Source: Streptomyces sp. NBC_00569
GTDB lineage: Bacteria; Actinomycetota; Actinomycetes; Streptomycetales; Streptomycetaceae
Assembly (NCBI RefSeq): GCF_036345255.1
Contig: NZ_CP107783.1
Location: forward strand, 9,231,001 to 9,295,000
Direction: 5' to 3'
Length of the DNA: 64,000 nucleotides
A program made the translations under genes and the position numbers. The notes beneath the pieces were generated by a model. It was not told the origin of the DNA. It made no database searches and was given only the letters and a program-made list of their open reading frames with translations. Shown in pieces: positions 35,384 through 44,908 of the stretch (the stretch's first letter is position 1; each line of letters starts with the position of its first letter).

Positions 35384-37570
35384 GTGGACCTCACCGCGGA
35401 CAGCCTTCTGTCCCGTGCCGCGCATGAGCTCAGTCCGCGAGCGGACGAGCTGATCCACGACGTAGAGCGACGCCTGCGGCTCGAGGTTCCCGAACTGTGG
35501 GACGAACCGGATGTCTCACAGACGACGCGGGAGAACATCGCCGAGCACGTCGTTGCCATACTCTTCGGTATCGAGCACGACATCGAGCCTCGGCGGATCG
35601 ATCCGCCGCCCGCCGACGCAGAGCGCGCGCGCTGGCTGGCTCAGCGCGGGAAGCCGGTCACAGCGATGCTGCGAGCCTTCCGGCTCGCGCAGGTCCGTAT
35701 CCTCGACCGGCTGCTCGAAGAGCTGCCCCGGCTCACCAGCGATGCAGAGCTGATCAACGCGGAGGCACGCAAGCTGATCGCACTGATGACCGGGTACCTG
35801 GACCGCACATCGGAGACAGGCGTTCTCGCCTTCCAGGCGGAGCGGGATCGCCAGGTGCAGTGGCGGCTGTCGGTGGTGAACGAGGCGAGCGTGCGCGTCG
35901 GAACGACCCTGGACATCGCCCGCACGGCCCAGGAGCTGGCGGACCTGGCCACCGAGTACTTCGCCGACGCCGTCACCGTCGACCTCCTCGACACGTCTTC
36001 CGGAGACGCGCCTCCTGCGGAGGGCACACTCGTGGTCCGTCGAGTTGCCCAGCGGTCGGTGATGGACGGTTGTCCCGAAACGACCTCCCTGGAAGCGATC
36101 TACGGGGAGTCGCCGGTTCCGTCGCAGCAGCTCCAAACGTATCCGGACGGATCGCCACCGGCTCGCGCCCTGATCACCGGCCGGCCCTCACGGCACCACC
36201 TCGGTCCGTCCGCATCAATGCTGCTGGTACCACTGTGCGCCCGTGGCAACACGCTGGGTGTCGCTCAGTTCTTCCGTCATCACAAGCCCGATGCGTACGG
36301 GGACGAGGACCTGCTCCTCGCCCAGGAGATCGCGGCCAGGGCAGCGGTCGCCATCGACAACGCCCGTCATTACACGCACGCACGCGCCACCGCCCTTACC
36401 CTCCAGCGCAGTCTGCTCCCGCGCAGTACACCCGCGTTGTCCGCCGTGGAGGTCGCCTGCCGCTACCTGCCTGCTGCCGCCCAGCTCGGAGTGGGCGGCG
36501 ACTGGTACGACGTCATCCCGCTGTCCGGCGCCCGGGTCGCACTCGTGGTGGGCGACGTGGTCGGCCACGGCATCCACGCCGCCGCCACCATGGGTCGGCT
36601 GCGGACCGCCGTGCGCACCCTCGCCGACATCGACCTGCCGCCCGACGAACTCCTCACCCACCTGGACGACGTCGTCATCCGCCTGACCGCTGAGATCTCT
36701 TGCGAAGTCTCTGCCCAAGCGGTCATCGAATCCGCAGGGGACATCGGCGCCACCTGCCTGTACGCCGTCTATGATCCCGTCGCCGGTCGCTGCACCCTTG
36801 CCCGCGCGGGCCACGGGCTGCCCGTCGTGATGACCCCGGACGGAACCGCCGACATCCTCGAGCTGCCCGCCGGCCCGCCACTCGGCCTGGGCGGCCTGCC
36901 GTTCGAGGCGGCGGAGATCGACCTGCCCGAGGGCAGCCTCATAGCCCTCTGCACCGACGGCCTGATCGAGGCCCTCGACCACGACGTCGAGGCGGGCTTG
37001 ACCCGACTGTGCCGCGCGCTCGAGCAGTCCTCCGCCTCCCTGGAGGCGACCTGTGACACCGTCCTCGCAGCGCTGCTGCCCGCAGACCGACCGCACGACG
37101 ACGTGGCACTCCTCCTGGCCCGCACCAATACCTTCGGAGACCGTCAGGTCGCCACTTGGGACGTGGGTGCCGACCCGGCCGAGGTCGCCCGGGCGAGAGC
37201 GAGCGTCTCCGAGCAGTTGATTACTTGGGGGCTGGAGGAACTCGACTTCACCGCTGAACTGATCGTCAGCGAACTGGTCACCAACGCCATCCGCTACGGC
37301 CGGCCTCCCATCCAGCTGCGTCTCATTCACGATCGCACCCTCATGTGCGAGGTCGCGGATGCGGGAAGCACGACTCCGCACTTGCGCCGGGCCCGTGTCT
37401 TCGACGAGGGCGGGCGAGGTCTGTTCCTCGTCGCTCAATTCGCCGAGCACTGGGGAACGCGCCATGCCCGACGTGGCAAGACGGTCTGGGCGGAGTGCGC
37501 CCTGGGCACCCCAAAGGTCTTCTCGGACGCGGCAGCGCTGGACTTGGAGGGCATTTCCGGGGTCGAATGA
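35384..37570 (+). CDS. SpoIIE-type PP2C phosphatase with RsbRD-like, GAF and HATPase domains
   Basis: 728-residue signalling protein. The N terminus (residues 1-160) resembles the RsbT co-antagonist RsbRD_N domain; a GAF domain follows (about 175-340, ending EIAARAAVAIDNARHYTH). Then comes the PP2C domain with metal-binding acids in VGGDWYDV, VVGDVVGHGIHAA and LIALCTDGLIEA, and finally an HATPase_c_2/RsbW-like anti-sigma kinase (ELIVSELVTNAIRYGRPP, DEGGRGLFLVAQ). Such Streptomyces proteins control sigma factor partner switching. GTG at 35384. No sigma or anti-sigma antagonist gene is adjacent. Confidence 0.9.
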   Translation: MDLTADSLLSRAAHELSPRADELIHDVERRLRLEVPELWDEPDVSQTTRENIAEHVVAILFGIEHDIEPRRIDPPPADAERARWLAQRGKPVTAMLRAFRLAQVRILDRLLEELPRLTSDAELINAEARKLIALMTGYLDRTSETGVLAFQAERDRQVQWRLSVVNEASVRVGTTLDIARTAQELADLATEYFADAVTVDLLDTSSGDAPPAEGTLVVRRVAQRSVMDGCPETTSLEAIYGESPVPSQQLQTYPDGSPPARALITGRPSRHHLGPSASMLLVPLCARGNTLGVAQFFRHHKPDAYGDEDLLLAQEIAARAAVAIDNARHYTHARATALTLQRSLLPRSTPALSAVEVACRYLPAAAQLGVGGDWYDVIPLSGARVALVVGDVVGHGIHAAATMGRLRTAVRTLADIDLPPDELLTHLDDVVIRLTAEISCEVSAQAVIESAGDIGATCLYAVYDPVAGRCTLARAGHGLPVVMTPDGTADILELPAGPPLGLGGLPFEAAEIDLPEGSLIALCTDGLIEALDHDVEAGLTRLCRALEQSSASLEATCDTVLAALLPADRPHDDVALLLARTNTFGDRQVATWDVGADPAEVARARASVSEQLITWGLEELDFTAELIVSELVTNAIRYGRPPIQLRLIHDRTLMCEVADAGSTTPHLRRARVFDEGGRGLFLVAQFAEHWGTRHARRGKTVWAECALGTPKVFSDAAALDLEGISGVE

Positions 37571-37701
37571 GCACCATTTCGCCGGCCCGCCGGGACGATC
37601 GCGAGGTTCTCAGGGGCTTCGACCGGCTGACGATGCAGCACCTGTCGGCGTACCTCGACCGCCCCCGTCGCGTATGGACGAGCGACGTGCCCAGTTCTTG
37701 A
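37567..37701 (+). CDS. Possible 44-residue protein coupled to the phosphatase
   Basis: ATG overlaps the phosphatase stop (ATGA). The 44 residues (RRDDREVLRGFDRL and onward) have no family that I know. The four-base overlap favours translation, but there is no independent evidence. Confidence 0.35.
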   Translation: MSTISPARRDDREVLRGFDRLTMQHLSAYLDRPRRVWTSDVPSS

Positions 37702-38051
37702 GGCGCGGCAGTTGTCGGTGGGCAGTCTGCCGCGATCGCCCCGCACCGTCGGGCCGCGCGCGGACATGGCGGTCGGCGGATGGCGGATGAGGTCGCGCCG
37801 CCGACCGCAGGGGGCCCGACCCCGCATGGCTGAGTGACTGGGCGTCAGTCCTGGTGAACTGGCCGACCTGCACCGCAGGTTCGAGATCGTCCCCGGGGCA
37901 CAGGCCCAGGTCTTCAGGGGAGACGAAGGGAAGGTCCTCGCCACGTCGGGATCCCGAGGCGGATCACTTGAACCAGAGGGGCGGAGCGAGGCCACGGCGA
38001 CGGTGCCGTGTAAGACGTAGGCACGCTCGGTATGCGCCAGACCGGGAAGCC
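37702..38051. other. Non-coding gap between convergent genes
   Basis: No supported gene in 350 bases. One plus-strand stretch (about 37845-38015) reads without stop as ELADLHRRFEIVPGAQAQVF and onward, but it has no start and no family match, so it may be an old gene fragment. Confidence 0.4.
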
Positions 38052-38087
38052 GTGGGCGCCGGTGCTCTCTCAAGCACCGGCGCCCAC
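38052..38087. terminator. Bidirectional hairpin terminator
   Basis: GTGGGCGCCGGTGCT, loop CTCTCA, AGCACCGGCGCCCAC: a perfect 15-base stem between the plus-strand phosphatase and the minus-strand dehydrogenase, so it can serve both. Confidence 0.85.
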
Positions 38088-38131
38088 TCACCCCTGCCCG
38101 AGGTGGCTTTGTTGAACTTTCTGTTCAGTTT

Positions 38132-39178
38132 TCAGGGGACGAGGATGAGGCGGATCGGGTCGCCGATCTTGTTTTCCAGCCGGTTGACCGCGTCGGCGGC
38201 CTCGGCGAGCGGGATGTGGTCGGTGATGGAGGGGGCCAGGTCGAGACGGCCGACCTCCGCCAGCCGGACCAGCTCGGTGACGGACTCGGGGGTGCCGCCG
38301 TAGTGGCCGCGCACCTGCTTGCCCAGGTAGTTGAAGGTGAGGCCCTCGGTGATGGTGAGGGGCCTGGGGCTGATGCCGACCAGGATGAGGGAGCCGCCCA
38401 GGCCGAGCGCGGCGGCGGCCTGCTCGCGCACGGCGGGCACGCCGGCGCAGTCGAAGGCGAAGTCGAGGCCTCGTCCGGCGGTGGCCGCGCGAACCTGGTC
38501 GGCGAAGTCGTCGGCAGCCGGGTCGAAGGCGAAGTCCGCGCCGAAGGCCAGGGCGCGTTCGCGCGCGCTGGGCAGCGGGTCGACGGCGATGATCGGCGCG
38601 GCGCCGGCCAGGCGGGCCACGCGGACGTTGTGCGCGCCGACTCCGCCCACGCCCCAGACGCCGACGGACTGGGCGGGGCGTACGCCCGCGGTGGTGACGA
38701 CGGCGGCGTAGGGGGTGGAGACCGCGTCGGGGATGATCGCGGCCTGGTCGAAGGGGAGGTTGTCGGGGATGGGGATGAGGGTGTCCTCGCGGGCGAGGGT
38801 GTACTGGGCCCAGCCGCCGTCGTAGTCGATGCCGGCGGTGCGCATCTGGGTGCAGGGGCGGCTGCGCACGCAGCCGGCGCACTGGCCGCACGTTTTGCCG
38901 GCCTCCAGGGTGACGCGGGTACCGACGGTCAGACCGCGCTTGAGGCCGGGGCCGAGGGTGTGGATCACACCGGCGACCTCGTGGCCGACGGTGACCGTGT
39001 CGGAGGTGGCGAACAGCGGGACAAGGGAGCCGTCGAGCAGGTGGACGTCCGACAGGCAGACGCCTGCGGCCTTCACCTCGATCAGGATTTCACCCGGGCC
39101 CGGAACGGGGACGGGGATCTCCTCCACGGCGAACTTCTTGCTGTCCAGGTGGAAGCGTCCGGCGAGCATGGTGTCCAT
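38132..39178 (-). CDS. Zinc-dependent alcohol dehydrogenase
   Basis: 348-residue medium-chain dehydrogenase. Catalytic zinc: Cys and Asp in VCLSDVHLLDG and His-Glu in TVGHEVAG; structural zinc cysteines in KTCGQCAGCVRSRPC. NAD-binding motif GVWGVGGVGAHNVRVAR. It lies downstream of the CYP102-type P450 on the same strand and would oxidise an alcohol to an aldehyde or ketone, for instance the P450 product. ATG at 39178 or 39169. A hairpin between the two genes may attenuate co-transcription. Confidence 0.92.
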   Translation of the reverse strand: MDTMLAGRFHLDSKKFAVEEIPVPVPGPGEILIEVKAAGVCLSDVHLLDGSLVPLFATSDTVTVGHEVAGVIHTLGPGLKRGLTVGTRVTLEAGKTCGQCAGCVRSRPCTQMRTAGIDYDGGWAQYTLAREDTLIPIPDNLPFDQAAIIPDAVSTPYAAVVTTAGVRPAQSVGVWGVGGVGAHNVRVARLAGAAPIIAVDPLPSARERALAFGADFAFDPAADDFADQVRAATAGRGLDFAFDCAGVPAVREQAAAALGLGGSLILVGISPRPLTITEGLTFNYLGKQVRGHYGGTPESVTELVRLAEVGRLDLAPSITDHIPLAEAADAVNRLENKIGDPIRLILVP

Positions 39179-39258
39179 GGTGCACTGCTTTCTGTGAGCG
39201 GCACGTCCGGCGGTTCGGGTCGATGGGTGCCGTGTGGTGCCGTCGAGGGTGAGTGGTG

Positions 39259-39300
39259 GCCGGGAGAGTGGGGGTGTCAAGAGCGCCGCACTCTCCCGGC
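39259..39300 (-). terminator. Hairpin between CYP102-type gene and dehydrogenase
   Basis: GCCGGGAGAGTG and CACTCTCCCGGC form a perfect 12-base stem with an 18-base loop, directly after the P450 stop on the minus strand. No U-tract; possible attenuator or terminator. Confidence 0.6.
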
Positions 39301-39309
39301 GTCTGGGGG

Positions 39310-42300
39310 TCAGGCGAAGACGTCCTGCTGGTAGCGCTCGTCCGCTTCGAGCTGGGCGAGCCACTGCTGGGCGGCCTCGTCGTCGCTGCCGGTGTGCTTC
39401 CGGTAGATGGCCGCGAGGGCCTCGCGCACGGCGGGTGCCATGCGGCGGCCGTCACCGCAGACGTAGATGTACGCGCCGTCCTGGATGGCCTGCCACACGG
39501 TCTCGGCGGCGTTGGCGATGGCGTTCTGGACGAACCGGGCCGGGTGGCCGGTCACCGCGGAGTAGGCGGTGTGCACCTGGGCGATCCCGGACTGCTCCCA
39601 GGTCTGCATCTCCTGCCGGTAGAAGTAGTCGTGCTCCGGGTGGCGGCAGCCGACGAAGACCTGGGACAGGCCTACCTCTATGCCGTTCTCCTGCTGCGAG
39701 GCGCGCTCCTCCAGGAATCCGCGCAGCGGCGCGATGCCGGTGCCCGGGCCGATGAGGACCAGCGGCGTGGCCGGGTCGGCCGGCGGGGCGAAGGTCGGCG
39801 AGGGCACGCGCACGTAGCCATAGAAGACGTCTCCGGGCTCGAGGCCTGCGATGTAGGACGAGCAGGTGCCGCGGTACTGGCCGTCGCCGGACAGGGCCGG
39901 GCCTTCCAGCAGGCCGACGGTCAGGCGCACGTGGCGCGGGTTGGCCAGCGGGGCGGAGGAGATGGAGTAGAACCGCGGGCGGATCGGGCCCATCATGTCC
40001 AGGAAGACCGCCAGCGGCAGCTCGACGGCAGGGAAGCGCTCCAGCAGGCCCAGCACGGAGACCCGCTTGCTCAGGATCTCAGTCTGGTAGCGCTCCTCGG
40101 ATTCGGTGGTGTCGGCCGTGTAGGCCTGCAGCTGCGGCCGCGTCCACGGGCACTCGGTGTGCTCGGCCAGGGTCTGTATCTGGGAGCGGGTGGCCACGTC
40201 CTGCAGCTCCAGGAACTCGGTGAGCAGCAGGCCTGCCGTCACCGGGGTGCCCACCGGAAGGTGGGTGCGGCCGCCGGCCGGCAGTTCCAGGCGCAGGACC
40301 TGGTCGCGGTCGACGCGGAGGCGGGCGAGGGCGCGGTTGACCAGGGCCGGCTCGTTCTTGGCGAAGACGGCCAGGTGGTTGCCGGTGTCGTAGGTGACGC
40401 CGTCGGGGAGCTCGATGGTGATGGACTTCGCGGCCGGGCGCGGCGGCTCGATGCTGAAGTCCCACAGCCCGGTCGCGTCGCTGACGAGTTCCTCGTTGGC
40501 GACGACGGTCAGTGAGTAGGCCTGCTCGGAGACGATCGCGGGGCGCACATCCGCCTCGGTCAGCAGCTGCACCTGGTAGCGCGGGCCGCTGGCCTCCGAG
40601 GTGTCGGCCGCGTACTCCTCGGCCAGGGTGGTCCACAGGCTGTCCATCCAGCGGGTGGCCATACCGTCGAAGTCACCGGCGGCATCCGCGATGCCGCGCT
40701 CGATGACGGGGGTGGCGCCGGCGGCCAGCAGGCCTGCCTCGATCCGCTTGGGGAAGCCCTGGTAGGTGGCCACCCACTGGGTATTGCCGGCACCCAGCAG
40801 CGCGAACCGCACGTTGGACAGCGAGTCCTCCGGGAGTCCGGCGGCGAGCAGGTCGTCGAAACGCTGCGCGTTGTCCGGGGCCTTGCCGTTGTAGCTGGAG
40901 GCGACGACGACGAGCAGGCCCTCGGTGGGCAGGTTGTCGCCCAGCTCGTCCAGGCCGACCACGGTGGTGCCGAAGCCGGAGCGCTCGCTGCGGTCGGCGA
41001 TGGTGCGCGCCAGGTCCTCGCACGAGCCGAGGCTGGAGCCGTAGGCGACGGTCAGGTTCACCCCGACACCGCTGACCGCGGCCTGCTCCCGCATGTCGTC
41101 GGTCTGCAGGTCGACTGCGCCGAAGACGGTCCGCTCGTGTTCCCGACGGGCCCGCACTTTCAGTTCGAAGCCGCCGGGCTTGCGCGTCAGCGCCTCCTTG
41201 ACGTCCATCTTGTAGTCGTTGGTGTCGACGAACTTGAACTTCTGCAGCACCAGTGCGAGGGCCAGACGGGCCTCGGTGAGCGCGAACTGCCGGCCGATGC
41301 AAGCACGCACGCCGTTGCCGAACGGCTTGTAGGCGTGCGGGTGGTGGTTGACCCGGTTCTCCGGCAGCCACCGCTCGATGTCGAACTCCTCCGGCCGGTC
41401 CCACGCCTTGGGGTGGGTGTGCAGCGGACCCTCGAGGAGGTTGACCCGCGCTCCCTTCTTCAGCTCGTAGCAGCCGCCGATGACGGTGTCCTCGATCGGC
41501 GACTTGCCGATCATCGGGATGGGAGCCCACAGGCGCAGGGTCTCCTCCAGGATCCGCGGGATCACGTCCATCTGCATGATCGTGTCGTAGTCCGGGACCG
41601 TGTCGCCCGGCAGCAGCCGGTCGACCTCGGCGTAGGCCTGGGCCAGCACCTGCGGATTGCGCATCAGCGAGTACGTGGCGAACGACAGCAGACCACTGGT
41701 GGTCTCGTGACCGGCGATCAGGAACGTCACCACCTGGTCACGGACGTTGTCGTCGTCCAGCCCCTTGCCGGTCTCCGGGTCGGTGGCCTCCAGCATCAGA
41801 CCCAGCAGGTCATCCTCAGCGGTGCCCTTGCCCTCACGGCGCTCCTTGATCACATTCTCGACCAGGTCCCGCATCAGCTGGATGTTCGCGCGGTACTTCT
41901 TGTCATCGGCCTTGCGCATCTTGGTCATCATCGGCAGCTCCTGCGAGCGCCGCAGCGACTCGACCAGCGCCTCCAGCAGCGCTTTGAGGAACGGGTGCAG
42001 ATCCTCCTTGGCGAAGGAGTCGAACCGGTAACCGAACCCCGACAGAGCGATGGTGTCCAGGGTCAGCCGGGTGTAGTCGTCGGTGATGTTGACCGGCTTG
42101 CCCTCCTTACGCTCCCACTTGCCCACCAGGTTCTGGGCGATCTCCAGCATCTGCCCGTAGTAGCCCTTCATGGCCCGCTGGCTGAAGGCCGGGAGGAGGA
42201 CTCGGTGCGCCATGCCCCATTCCTCCTCGTGCTGGTGGGCAGTGAACAGGCCGGCTCCCGCGTAGTCCCGGACATGGGCCAGCGGCGTTTTGTCGATCTG

Positions 42301-42531
42301 CTTGAAGAACCGCGTCTCGTCGCAGACCTCGGCCACCAGGTCCGGGTCCCAGACGAAGACCTGCTCGATGCCGGCGATCTCCATGCCGTAGAGCCCCTCG
42401 GGGAACTGCTTGGACAGCTCGCCGAAGTACTCCACTGGGTTGGTGCTGGGGATCTGCGGTGTGTGGCCGAGGAAGGGGACCCCGCGCGGAGACCGGATGG
42501 GTCGCAGGTCGTTCTTGGGCTGTGTGGTCAT
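39310..42531 (-). CDS. Self-sufficient cytochrome P450 (CYP102/P450 BM3-like)
   Basis: 1073-residue fusion of a P450 haem domain and a diflavin reductase. P450: I helix FLIAGHETTSGLL, ExxR in RILEETLRLW, haem ligand FGNGVRACIGRQ. Reductase: FMN domain around YGSSLGSCEDLARTI and VASSYNGKAPDNA; FAD RFYSISSAPL; NADPH GPGTGIAPLRGF and YIYVCGDGRRMA. CYP102 enzymes hydroxylate fatty acids near the omega end. ATG at 42531. Divergent from a TetR gene with CATACG/CGTATG palindromes between, and followed by a Zn alcohol dehydrogenase, which suggests oxidation of a fatty acid or other long-chain substrate. Confidence 0.95.
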   Translation of the reverse strand: MTTQPKNDLRPIRSPRGVPFLGHTPQIPSTNPVEYFGELSKQFPEGLYGMEIAGIEQVFVWDPDLVAEVCDETRFFKQIDKTPLAHVRDYAGAGLFTAHQHEEEWGMAHRVLLPAFSQRAMKGYYGQMLEIAQNLVGKWERKEGKPVNITDDYTRLTLDTIALSGFGYRFDSFAKEDLHPFLKALLEALVESLRRSQELPMMTKMRKADDKKYRANIQLMRDLVENVIKERREGKGTAEDDLLGLMLEATDPETGKGLDDDNVRDQVVTFLIAGHETTSGLLSFATYSLMRNPQVLAQAYAEVDRLLPGDTVPDYDTIMQMDVIPRILEETLRLWAPIPMIGKSPIEDTVIGGCYELKKGARVNLLEGPLHTHPKAWDRPEEFDIERWLPENRVNHHPHAYKPFGNGVRACIGRQFALTEARLALALVLQKFKFVDTNDYKMDVKEALTRKPGGFELKVRARREHERTVFGAVDLQTDDMREQAAVSGVGVNLTVAYGSSLGSCEDLARTIADRSERSGFGTTVVGLDELGDNLPTEGLLVVVASSYNGKAPDNAQRFDDLLAAGLPEDSLSNVRFALLGAGNTQWVATYQGFPKRIEAGLLAAGATPVIERGIADAAGDFDGMATRWMDSLWTTLAEEYAADTSEASGPRYQVQLLTEADVRPAIVSEQAYSLTVVANEELVSDATGLWDFSIEPPRPAAKSITIELPDGVTYDTGNHLAVFAKNEPALVNRALARLRVDRDQVLRLELPAGGRTHLPVGTPVTAGLLLTEFLELQDVATRSQIQTLAEHTECPWTRPQLQAYTADTTESEERYQTEILSKRVSVLGLLERFPAVELPLAVFLDMMGPIRPRFYSISSAPLANPRHVRLTVGLLEGPALSGDGQYRGTCSSYIAGLEPGDVFYGYVRVPSPTFAPPADPATPLVLIGPGTGIAPLRGFLEERASQQENGIEVGLSQVFVGCRHPEHDYFYRQEMQTWEQSGIAQVHTAYSAVTGHPARFVQNAIANAAETVWQAIQDGAYIYVCGDGRRMAPAVREALAAIYRKHTGSDDEAAQQWLAQLEADERYQQDVFA

Positions 42532-42598
42532 GGCTTGCTCCTCTGTGCAGAGAGGGGACGGGCAAGGGCGGCGGCGATACCGGGATGCATCACGGAAA

Positions 42599-42737
42599 CA
42601 TACGCCGTATGGAATTGGTACCATACGGCGTATGGAAAGTCGACCGCAACCCCGGGGTCTGTGTGGCGACCGTCATGCCGCCATGTAGCCGAAGCTATTT
42701 CCATACGCTGTATGAAACTGATACCGTCCGCGTATGG
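42599..42737. promoter_or_regulatory. TetR operator cluster CCATACGnCGTATGG
   Basis: Palindromes CATACGCCGTATGG at 42599-42612, CCATACGGCGTATGG at 42621-42635, CCATACGCTGTATG at 42701-42714, and a weaker one at 42721-42737 that includes the TetR start codon. The same 15-base sequence recurs exactly at 45421-45435. Placement between divergent P450 and TetR genes indicates repression by the TetR product. Confidence 0.8.
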
Positions 42738-43375
42738 AAAAGGCGAAGCGTCCCCCGCGGGGAACAAGAAAGAGGGACGTGCCTCTGACCGAGGCCGGGA
42801 TCTATGCCGCCGCCCTGCGGCTCATCGACGCGGACGGGGTCGAGGCGCTCACCATGCGCAAACTCGCGACCGCGCTTGATGCGAACCCGATGTCGCTCTA
42901 CCACCACGTGCCGAACAAGGACGCCGTGCTGCGCGGCGTGGCGAGAATGGTCGGCACCCAGTTCCGCAGCGTGACGCTGGAGGATGCCCCCTGGCAGGAG
43001 CGCATCCGCTTGCTCGCCACGGATTTCCGGACGCTGGCGCACCGCCACCCCAAGCTCATGGCCTACTCGTTCAGCCACCAGGCGGACTTCATCCAGCCTG
43101 AAGACCCGTTCTGGGTCTCGCTCGCCGCGATCCTGGACGCCGCTGGGGTGCCGCACTCCGAGCTCCCGCAAATCGCCGCTCTCGTGTGCGCCGTCATCAC
43201 CGGTGTCCTCACCGCCGAGCTCAACGGCGCGCTCGACCAGTGGTCGAGCCTCAAACCCCCCACTGTCGGCGAAGACGGGCTCGCCCCTCCAGGCAGTGAC
43301 GAGAACGGCGTCTTCCGTCTGGCGTTGGACACGATCATCACGGGTCTGGAGAGCCGACTCGCCGCCGATGGATGA
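42734..43375 (+). CDS. TetR-family regulator of the CYP102-type P450
   Basis: 213-residue TetR protein with a basic head (MEKAKRPPRGTRKRD), helix-turn-helix LTMRKLATALDANPMSLYHH and a TetR_C-like domain. Divergent from the P450 gene and sharing the palindrome cluster. The ATG lies inside the fourth palindrome, so DNA binding could also block its own gene. The secreted repeat protein at 44.9 kb probably belongs to the same regulon. CYP102 repressors of this kind usually sense fatty acids; inference. Confidence 0.9.
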   Translation: MEKAKRPPRGTRKRDVPLTEAGIYAAALRLIDADGVEALTMRKLATALDANPMSLYHHVPNKDAVLRGVARMVGTQFRSVTLEDAPWQERIRLLATDFRTLAHRHPKLMAYSFSHQADFIQPEDPFWVSLAAILDAAGVPHSELPQIAALVCAVITGVLTAELNGALDQWSSLKPPTVGEDGLAPPGSDENGVFRLALDTIITGLESRLAADG

Positions 43376-43421
43376 CGGACGGCCAGGGCGCCGGCCATTT
43401 ATGGGGCAGTCCTGAAGCATT

Positions 43422-43462
43422 GCGGCCTGAGGCTCGCCCTTGCTCGGGCGGGCTCAGGCCGC
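43422..43462 (+). terminator. Hairpin downstream of the TetR gene
   Basis: GCGGCCTGAGGCTCGCCC pairs with GGGCGGGCTCAGGCCGC apart from one bulge. It lies 46 bases after the TetR stop. Confidence 0.65.
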
Positions 43463-44062
43463 GGCCCATGAGGAGCCACCCATCATCCGGAAAGGTCCTG
43501 TCCACGCGGCCGCAGCAGATGCGCGGTGTGCCGCGGCTGGGTCGGGCGCCCGATCTGTGGCCGACCTGACCGACCTGATGGTGTACTCCGTCGACGGATC
43601 CACCTGCGCGCCCTGCGGGCGCAGCCTGCCCTACGCCACCTCGCGCTCACCCTGCCCCTGGTTCGCCCACCTGGGTGGTGCGCCTGGCCCCCGGTCTCGT
43701 TCGGTCCCAGGAACCGCAGCGTCCAGGGACCTGGGCGCTGCCGTGCGGCTCGGCCACGCTCCGGGCTGCGACCCTGCACATGACTCGGCCGGCCGAGTCA
43801 TGTGCAGGGTCGCAGCCCGGAGCCCGGCGCACGGTGCGCCGGGACGCGCTCCCGCCCCGGTCTGCTGAGCCTCCATGTCACTGGGTGTCGGCCGCCGTAC
43901 TGACGGGCACTCGGCCAGGTCTTCAGCAACTGCAACCGTCACGCCGACCTCGCCGATCTCGTCCCTGCCCGTTGCCGACCGGTGAGCGCCTTGGCGGAGT
44001 TGCGCGGCGTTTCCTGATACGAACGAGAAGGTCGCAGCAGACTTCGAGCGGCTCGGTACCTG
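43463..44062. other. Non-coding stretch holding a 66-bp perfect palindrome
   Basis: No gene that I can support in 600 bases. GCTCCGGGCTGCGACCCTGC and onward at 43758-43790 is followed immediately by its exact reverse complement at 43791-43823, giving two 33-base arms with no spacer. It lies between convergent genes (TetR + and NIPSNAP -), so it could end transcription from both sides, but its length is far beyond a usual terminator. Confidence 0.8.
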
Positions 44063-44392
44063 TCACCGCAAGGGTGAGTCGGCGGTGGGCGTCAGCACGG
44101 ACTCGGCGACGCCGACGATCTGGCTGATGTCGAAGCCCTCCATGTCCGCGCGGAATTCGGGGCTGGACAGGTACGCCTCCAGCCTCTCCTGAACGTCGTC
44201 GGCGTCCTGGTAGGAAACGAGGGCGTACAGCTGGGGCGCCTCACTGGCGGTGGTCGCCGGCACCGTCCAGACGCCGTGTGTGTTGATCCTGTGCTTGGCC
44301 ATACCGGGAATGTGCTTGGCCCAGATGTTCTCGTAGGCGACGAGCGCCTCAGGGCTGCGCAGTGTGTAGACACGAAGCTGGTATTGGGGCAT
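44063..44392 (-). CDS. NIPSNAP-family protein
   Basis: 109-residue dimeric alpha-beta barrel protein. It begins PQYQLRVYTLRSPEALVAY and continues IWAKHIPGMAKHRINTHGVW and APQLYALVSYQDADDVQERL, the usual NIPSNAP/EthD-like pattern. In Streptomyces these often sit near oxygenases. Small catalytic or lipid-binding role unknown. ATG at 44392 with AAGGA upstream. Confidence 0.8.
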   Translation of the reverse strand: MPQYQLRVYTLRSPEALVAYENIWAKHIPGMAKHRINTHGVWTVPATTASEAPQLYALVSYQDADDVQERLEAYLSSPEFRADMEGFDISQIVGVAESVLTPTADSPLR

Positions 44393-44462
44393 GAACACTC
44401 GTTCCTTCTCTTCTGCCGCCGGGGCAAAGATCCCCAGCCGCACGGCGGTTGGGAGGCTTCTC

Positions 44463-44622
44463 TCAGCCTTTTGCAAACAAGTTCGCCAGTTCGAGGTCCC
44501 AGTCGATGGGTCCGGACTCGGTACCCCCTGGCGCTACCGCCCTCGTGGTCTCCAATAGGGCCTTGACGTCCTGCACGGGAACCTCGAGCGAAGCGGTGCC
44601 CGCGGGTGACCGAGAACGATGC
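44463..44622 (-). pseudogene. Short reading frame ahead of the NIPSNAP gene
   Basis: The minus strand reads EVPVQDVKALLETTRAVAPG and ends IDWDLELANLFAKG before a stop. It has good coding character but only about 50 residues and no recognised family, so it looks like the tail of a lost upstream gene. The remaining bases to 44908 show nothing else recognisable. Confidence 0.3.
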
Positions 44623-44908
44623 ACATCGCTTGGTCACCGCGGCCGACGGTCGACCGGACCCGGACGTCCCCACAGTCGGCAGAACCCCTCAGGCCATCGG
44701 CCAGAAGATCACGCCCCAGGACTCATTCGACCGGCTCGTCGGTGTCGGTGAAAGGGGCGGCACGGACGACCAAGGGATCAGTGATCCCGTCCCGCAGGCT
44801 CAAGCACATGGACAGCGAGTAGGCGCGCGAGATGACAAGCCGCACGGCCACCCCCTGCATGACGGGCTTCAAAGTCTCCATCGACTTTCGCTCCTGCCTG
44901 GGCAGCGG

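Noticed and set aside
36215..37465. Minus-strand 416-residue frame under the phosphatase gene
   Set aside because: No motif; the plus strand has ordered GAF, PP2C and HATPase motifs over the same bases.
37845..38015. Plus-strand stretch reading ELADLHRRFEIVPGAQAQVF
   Set aside because: Open for about 55 residues but without start, ribosome site or family; not reported as a gene.
41137..42879. Plus-strand 580-residue frame opposite the P450 BM3-like gene
   Set aside because: Reverse complement of the P450 with no recognisable domain; runs through the operator region.
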